NCBI GenBank assembly: GCA_025738555.1 | Contig: JAOVFP010000014.1 | Location: forward strand, 1,426,001-1,490,000 | Direction of reading: 5' to 3' | Source of the DNA: Cyathus striatus | Taxonomy: Eukaryota; Basidiomycota; Agaricomycetes; Agaricales; Nidulariaceae | Length of the DNA: 64,000 nucleotides | Part shown: positions 59,621-64,000 of the stretch, piece after piece | How positions within the stretch are numbered: position 1 is the first letter of the stretch | How the letters are laid out: every line of letters begins with the position of its first letter | Program-made: the position numbers and the translations under genes | Notes under the pieces: model-generated | Seen by the model: the letters and a program-made list of their open reading frames with translations, nothing else | Told to the model about the DNA's origin: nothing | Databases searched by the model: none

Positions 59621-60310
59621 TGGTAATGTTACATTAGTTATGGACAACAACAAAAGTGGTCAACAGAATTAGCATACCTTTGGCTTGGATGGAAGAAGTT
59701 GGGTTTTGTTGAGCTATCTAGCCACTCCAAGATTGTGGCTGAATATGTGCCAGAATGAACAAGGTGAGATCAAGATAGATTGAAGCCATAGGCAGAGTTA
59801 CATTATATCAGTTATGGAGCAGGAGGTGATGATGACTGTGATAGACATACCTTTTTAATGAATTTTTAGGGAATTTAATCCCTCCAAGATCGGGACTGCA
59901 AAGTACTTGAAGCAGCAAGGCAAGAGCAAGAGTTACGAGAGCTTCGGAAGGCAAGAGCAAGGAGAAAGCAAGAGCAAGGAGAACGAAGAGAGGGGGAGAG
60001 AGAGAGGCTAGCACAATGGTGAAGGTAGGTAGGGGCAGCAATAAGCTACTGTGCCCCGAGAGAGAAAGGCAGCAAGATGAGAGTACCTTTACCAGGAAGA
60101 TAGCAATGGGAGAAGGTGTGGGGGAGAGAAAGAAACTAGTGTGAGTAAACAGCATAAACATGTTGACGCGCACTGGCCATATTACTCAGTGATGAACCAT
60201 GCACATGAGCAAACAGAATGCTGCACGGATTTGCCTGCTGGAACCGGTAACTCCCAGAAATTGCACAATGCGCCAGACCAGGCCTGTGCGACTTTTGACT
60301 GGGGATAAGG

Positions 60311-60605
60311 TGTGGAGGTGGAGGTGAGCTGGTATGAGGTACAGGTACAGGCAGTGTACAGCAGTGGATTGAGTTGAGTTGATACAGTCGACAAGGACAC
60401 AAGCGTTGAAAGGGGTTGTGTTGGTACAGTGGCGTGGTTTGTAAGACGTGCCACACAAGCAGGCAGGTTCATGGAGCCCAGTGATCAAAATACACAGAAT
60501 ATGGCGTGTTGGTTTGGTGTAGCCATAGCACAGTCAATAGTTGATAATCGTAGCATTGAATAAGAAGAAAGTGTGCCAGGTGCCAGTGAAGCAATGCACG
60601 TCATG
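60311..60605 (-). pseudogene. P4: 5' intron part of the P3 pseudogene, cut off by L1
   Basis: Aligns with 11590-11875 in P1 (for example GTACAGGCAGTGTACARCAGTGGATTGAG, in part near 60350, and AGCAATGCACGTCA near 60595). It is intron sequence of the INO80-like gene. It continues P3 across L1 (shared GATAAGG) and is itself cut at 60606 by L2. Confidence 0.75.
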
Positions 60606-60834
60606 CCCAGTCAAAAGTTGCACAGGTGTGGTCTGACATGTCCAGCGTGTTCTGAAATATTTGGGAGTTACCGTTACTAGCAGGTAAATCCGTGCCGCAT
60701 TCTGAAAATGGTACATTGACTAAGCTTGGTCTGTGCGTATTGCTGCACTTTCTGACTAAGATACTGACTGTGCTTCTTCGCCTTCATGGTTTCTCTCTTT
60801 ACTGTGCCTCTCTCTCGCTCTCTCTTTCTCTTGA

Positions 60835-61030
60835 CACTGCCTTTTATGCTATCTCAAGTCCATCCTCTCACTCTCTCAAGTCCCTCCTCCATTCTCTCAA
60901 GTCCCTCTTCTCACTCTCTCAAGCACTTCCTCTTGCTCTCTCAAGCCCCTCCTCTTGCTCTCTATCAAGTCCCTCTCACCATTCAATCAAGTCCCTCCTC
61001 CCACTCTCAAGTTCCTCCTGCTGCTCTCTC
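60835..61030. repeat. CTCTCAAGTCCCTCC minisatellite upstream of transposase copy 2
   Basis: About eight ~22 bp pyrimidine-rich units (CACTCTCTCAAGTCCCTCCT and variants). Like copy 1, the transposase is preceded by a pyrimidine-rich repeat leader, though the unit differs. Frames across it are artefacts. Confidence 0.65.
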
Positions 61031-61272
61031 TACAACCTTTAAATCCATTCTGCCATATTCTGGGGGCACTTTCACCACAATCTCATCAAAGCTGTGCTTG
61101 CTGCCTCACTTGCAAGCTGCAGTGTGCTTCTCTAGTGCCTCGCTCACCCTCCATTTGCTGTTTCTCTCACAAACTTGATTTACAACGACCCTCCTGTTCT
61201 CTTGCACACCACCTCTCCCCTTCTTATCATCAGGTGTCTCTCCTATTACTGAACACCTCTCAAGACACATAA

Positions 61273-64000
61273 ATGGAACATAACAAAAAGAATCAGAGGA
61301 CTTGTGATTGTACGACTTGCAAGGGAGCAGAAATAGATTGTCGTTCAAAAGCTCGTCATGCCAACTGACCTCAGCAACCCTGCCTTGTACCATCTTATAG
61401 GTCATGGGAAGCTGAGCATGGTAGTTCTACTGGTGGTAAGTGGCAGCATATACAAAGTAAATCTGTATGTTGTACTTTACATTTAATTATGTATCATTAG
61501 TATCTCAATTATATTTTATTGTTTGCCAGCCCAGCAGATCGAGATCTCCTATGAATGAAGACCACTTACCCTCTCCAACTATTACTGAGCTACCTCAAGA
61601 TTTTAGTTGCTTACCATCTCCTGCCCCTGAAAACAATGTAAATACACCACAAAGAGATGCTCAGGACAATAATCCATCTCATGAAGAAGAGAATCTTGAT
61701 CCTGGGAGTTTAGAGGATATGGAACAGGGGTTGGACCACAATGATTTTAGACCAGACAATGATGGTGAAGGTGAACATTATGACCAGGATCGCCACCTCC
61801 TTGAGCAGGAACATCAACAAGAGCAAGATCCTGCAGAAGAAGATGCTGAGGTGCTTTCAAATATTGAAAATGTGTGCATTACACAGCAGCTCATCAAGGA
61901 GATTAAGAATGCTACTCTGGAAAATGGTAATCTTGATGAAGAAACTATTTTCCATCTTCAAAACCCAATAGAGGAACCAGTGGATGTATCTGATCCAGCC
62001 ACTCGGCTTTCAATTGATTTTTTTCTAGCCATTACAAATGCATCACAAGAGACATATAATGCTATTTGGACTGCTTATCTTCAGTGTCATCCTGAAGAGT
62101 CACTACTTTCATACTACTGTGTCAAGAAACTTGTTACAGAAATAACTGGAGTTATTTCTGTGGTTGATGACATGTGTGTTAATTCCTGCCTTGCCTTCAC
62201 AGGACCATTTGCAAATGATATCATTTGCTCTATTTGCTCTGAGCCATGTTATGATCAACTCCAATTTGAGCTCTCAGATGGCAGGGATTTGATTCCATGA
62301 CAACAATTTCACACTCTATTACTTGGGCCTCAGCTCCAGACTCTCCGATGCTCACCTGAGGGGTCCTCTGCTATGGCTTATTGGCACAAAAAAACAACTG
62401 ATATACTTAACAATATGAATAACAGCTATGATGACATTTTTTCAGGTTCTGAATATCTTGATCTCCATGAGACAGCTCACCTTACTGAAGATGATGTTGT
62501 TGTTTCATTATCACTTGATGGTTGTCAACTCTACCAAAATAAAACCTCTGACACTTGGATTTCAATCTGGATCATTGATGATTTGCATTCTAGCAGCCAT
62601 TACAAGAAAAGGAGTGTTTTACCTGGTTGCTTCATTCCAGGTCTTTGGAAACCAAAAAACATGGATACTTTTCTTTTTCATGGTTTACACCATCTCTCTG
62701 CTCTACAAAAAGAGAGTAATGGTCTTGGTATGTGTGTTTGGAATGCTTGCAAGGAGCAAGTTATACATTCTAGAGTTGCATTTTTGATGGGTATAGCTGA
62801 TGCATTGGGGATGCCAGAAATTGATGGGCAGGTTGGTCATCATGGAGCTAAAGCATGCCGATTGCGCTGCCAGACAAGAGGTCGACACAAGCCTGGTAGT
62901 GGTCATTATCATACTCCCCATCATCGTCCTTTAGAAGTGATTCCAGGATGTGACCATCCTAATGTTGATATTAGGAATATTCAGACAGGAAATGTTGAAG
63001 ACTATCTTGGGGACCTTGCTAGTGCTTCTACTTCTAGAACTCAAGCTCAGTATCGCCATAATAGGAAAGAAACAGGTCTTAGCAAGCCAACTATATTTTC
63101 AGGACTGGAACCAACACTAATGCCACCTGTTCCACACTGTTGGGTCTTAGACCTCATGCATCTCCTGAAGCTCAATATTCCAGAGCTACTTTTAAGTCTT
63201 TGGCATGGAACAATTTCATGCGAATGGACTGATAGTAAATTGGATTGGCCTTGGATGAAACTTACTGGAGATACTTGGACAGAGCATGGCAAGGCAATTG
63301 CAGATTGTACTCAAAATTTCCCTACATCATTTAATCGACCTCCACACAACCCAGCAGAGAAGCTTAATAGTGGCTATAAAGCAACAGAATTTTATTGGTA
63401 TATCTTTGGCTTAGGTCCTGCACATTTTCATCTCATTTTGCCTCAAGAATACTGGCATAACTTTTGTCATTTAACTCATGGTGTCTGCATTATCTTACAG
63501 AGAACCATCTCTGATGAAGAACTTCAAGATGCTCATACCAGTCTGGTCCAGAGTGTAGAAGAGTTTGAGAATCTCTACTATCAATGCCATGTTGATCGCT
63601 TTCATTTCTGCCCACCATGCATTCATACACTCCTTCACCTTGCTCCAGAAGTAGCCCATGTTGGTCCAGGATGTTACTCAACACATTTTAGAATTGAAAG
63701 GACTATTGGTAATTTGGGTGAAGAAGTAAAACAGCCATCTAATCCCTTTGCAAACCTTTCTCAGAGAGGTATATGTTGAGCTCAAACAAATGCACTTCAA
63801 AGCATGTGTCCTGAGTTTAACAAGTCAATTCAGAAAAAAATTCCTCAAGGTGCTTATGACTTAGGGAATGGTTTTATTCTTCATCCAAAGAAGGATTGTT
63901 ATAAAACAGATATAGATGGAATTGAGGGTGAGGTAATCTCAAGAACTATAGGGCATGCACATATACAGCGCTGGGCAGAATTGCAACTTCCCAATGGTCA
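61273..64000 (+). pseudogene. Tnp2-type transposase, copy 2, truncated by window end
   Basis: Exon 1 from ATG at 61273 has CDCTTCKGAEIDC (zinc-like motif as in copy 1) and a TGA after ARHAN. After an intron (donor near 61435, acceptor at ~61531) an acidic exon runs to TGA at 62298 (DGRDLIP-stop, as in copy 1). The long frame 62373-63779 (468 residues) includes FLMGIADALGMPEIDGQVGH, CRLRCQTRGRHKPGSGHY, the PHCWVLDLMHLLKLNIPELL core, YWYIFGLGPAHFHLILPQEY (deleted in copy 1) and CIHTLLHLAPEVAHVGPG. A TGA follows SQRGIC where copy 1 keeps CGA. Beyond it, coding similarity continues to the window edge. Defects are few, so a working relative may exist in the genome. Confidence 0.85.

Larger units (their letters stand above)
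46247..60303 (-). mobile_element. Element L1: 14 kb Tnp2-type transposon carrying host gene fragments
   Basis: Left end CCCAGTCAAAAGTCACGCAG and right end, reverse complemented, CCCAGTCAAAAGTCGCACAG; similarity continues through GCCTGGTCYGGC, giving ~32 bp inverted ends with a few transitions. GATAAGG flanks both (46240-46246, 60304-60310). Joining the flanks restores the order seen in P1 near 11560-11580 (GGGTAAGG), an internal empty site. Read from the right: transposase copy 1 (59169-56065), a possible motor-protein piece (~55600), H+-ATPase, alcohol oxidase, an unknown, a CDK8-like tail, more H+-ATPase, then a Pro-rich unknown, all on the minus strand. H3 and D are nested; without them L1 is about 8.6 kb. 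L2 shares the same 5' end and layout. Confidence 0.75.
60606..64000 (+). mobile_element. Element L2: second Tnp2-type transposon, right end outside the window
   Basis: Begins CCCAGTCAAAAGTTGCACAG, matching the right end of L1; similarity continues through TGGGAGTTACCG, GCAGG.AAATCCGTGC and GCATTCTG. P1 (near 11875) has CACGTCACGCCCAATCGAATC at this point, so the insertion is after CACGTCATG. Transposase copy 2 starts 0.67 kb inside the end and points away from it, as in L1. Its target duplication cannot be checked here. Confidence 0.7.

Overview
The window looks like repeat-rich nuclear DNA of a filamentous basidiomycete, most likely an Agaricomycete. Evidence: 41-57 nt GT-AG introns, a multi-copy multipass membrane protein family of the kind expanded in mushroom-forming fungi, Tnp2-type transposases, and fragments of alcohol oxidase and plasma-membrane H+-ATPase. 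Only one gene appears intact: a 509-residue membrane protein, M1 (6827-8468, +). Nearly everything else is transposon DNA or decayed duplicates.

Host backbone. After subtracting insertions, a roughly 6 kb unit recurs: an INO80-complex-subunit-like pseudogene (P, minus strand) followed on its right by an M-family membrane gene (minus strand). Unit 1 is P1 (9143-12117) plus M2 (13536-15172). Unit 2 is P2 (22733-24168) plus M3 (37778-43095), inflated to about 21 kb by insertions. Unit 3 starts with P3 (43.85-46.24 kb), whose 5' part (P4, 60311-60605) has been pushed 14 kb away. Paralogous copies serve as internal empty sites, so many element ends can be set to the base.

Mobile elements with target duplications (TSD): A 222-4621 and B 15261-20279 (same family, 8 bp); K 380-1980 inside A (4 bp AGTT); a solo LTR inside B; a 238 bp MITE 23656-23893; H1 24399-28193, H2 44302-45572 and H3 49526-52815 (shared GTGTCAGCC ends; H1 and H3 are kilobase palindromes); I 29410-31598 (8 bp); C 33084-35427 and D 46616-48828 (satellite-filled); J 35748-37340; a 3.7 kb composite, F 39061-42735, in M3 exon 1 with element E 40013-41517 nested inside it.

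Most notable: L1, 46247-60303. Its CCCAGTCAAAAG inverted ends are flanked by a GATAAGG duplication lying inside the P3/P4 pseudogene. From its right end it carries a decayed Tnp2-type transposase (56065-59169, -) and then a chain of broken host-gene fragments in the same orientation: H+-ATPase, alcohol oxidase, a CDK8-like kinase tail and a proline-rich unknown. H3 and D are nested inside. A second element with the same end, L2, starts at 60606, carries another transposase copy (61273 to the window edge, +), and runs off the window. I read L1 as a Tnp2-type transposon that has captured host gene fragments.

The long histidine/serine-rich reading frames in the satellites and palindromes are repeat artefacts and are not annotated. 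No rRNA, CRISPR or functional tRNA was seen; three tRNA-like relics lie inside transposons.
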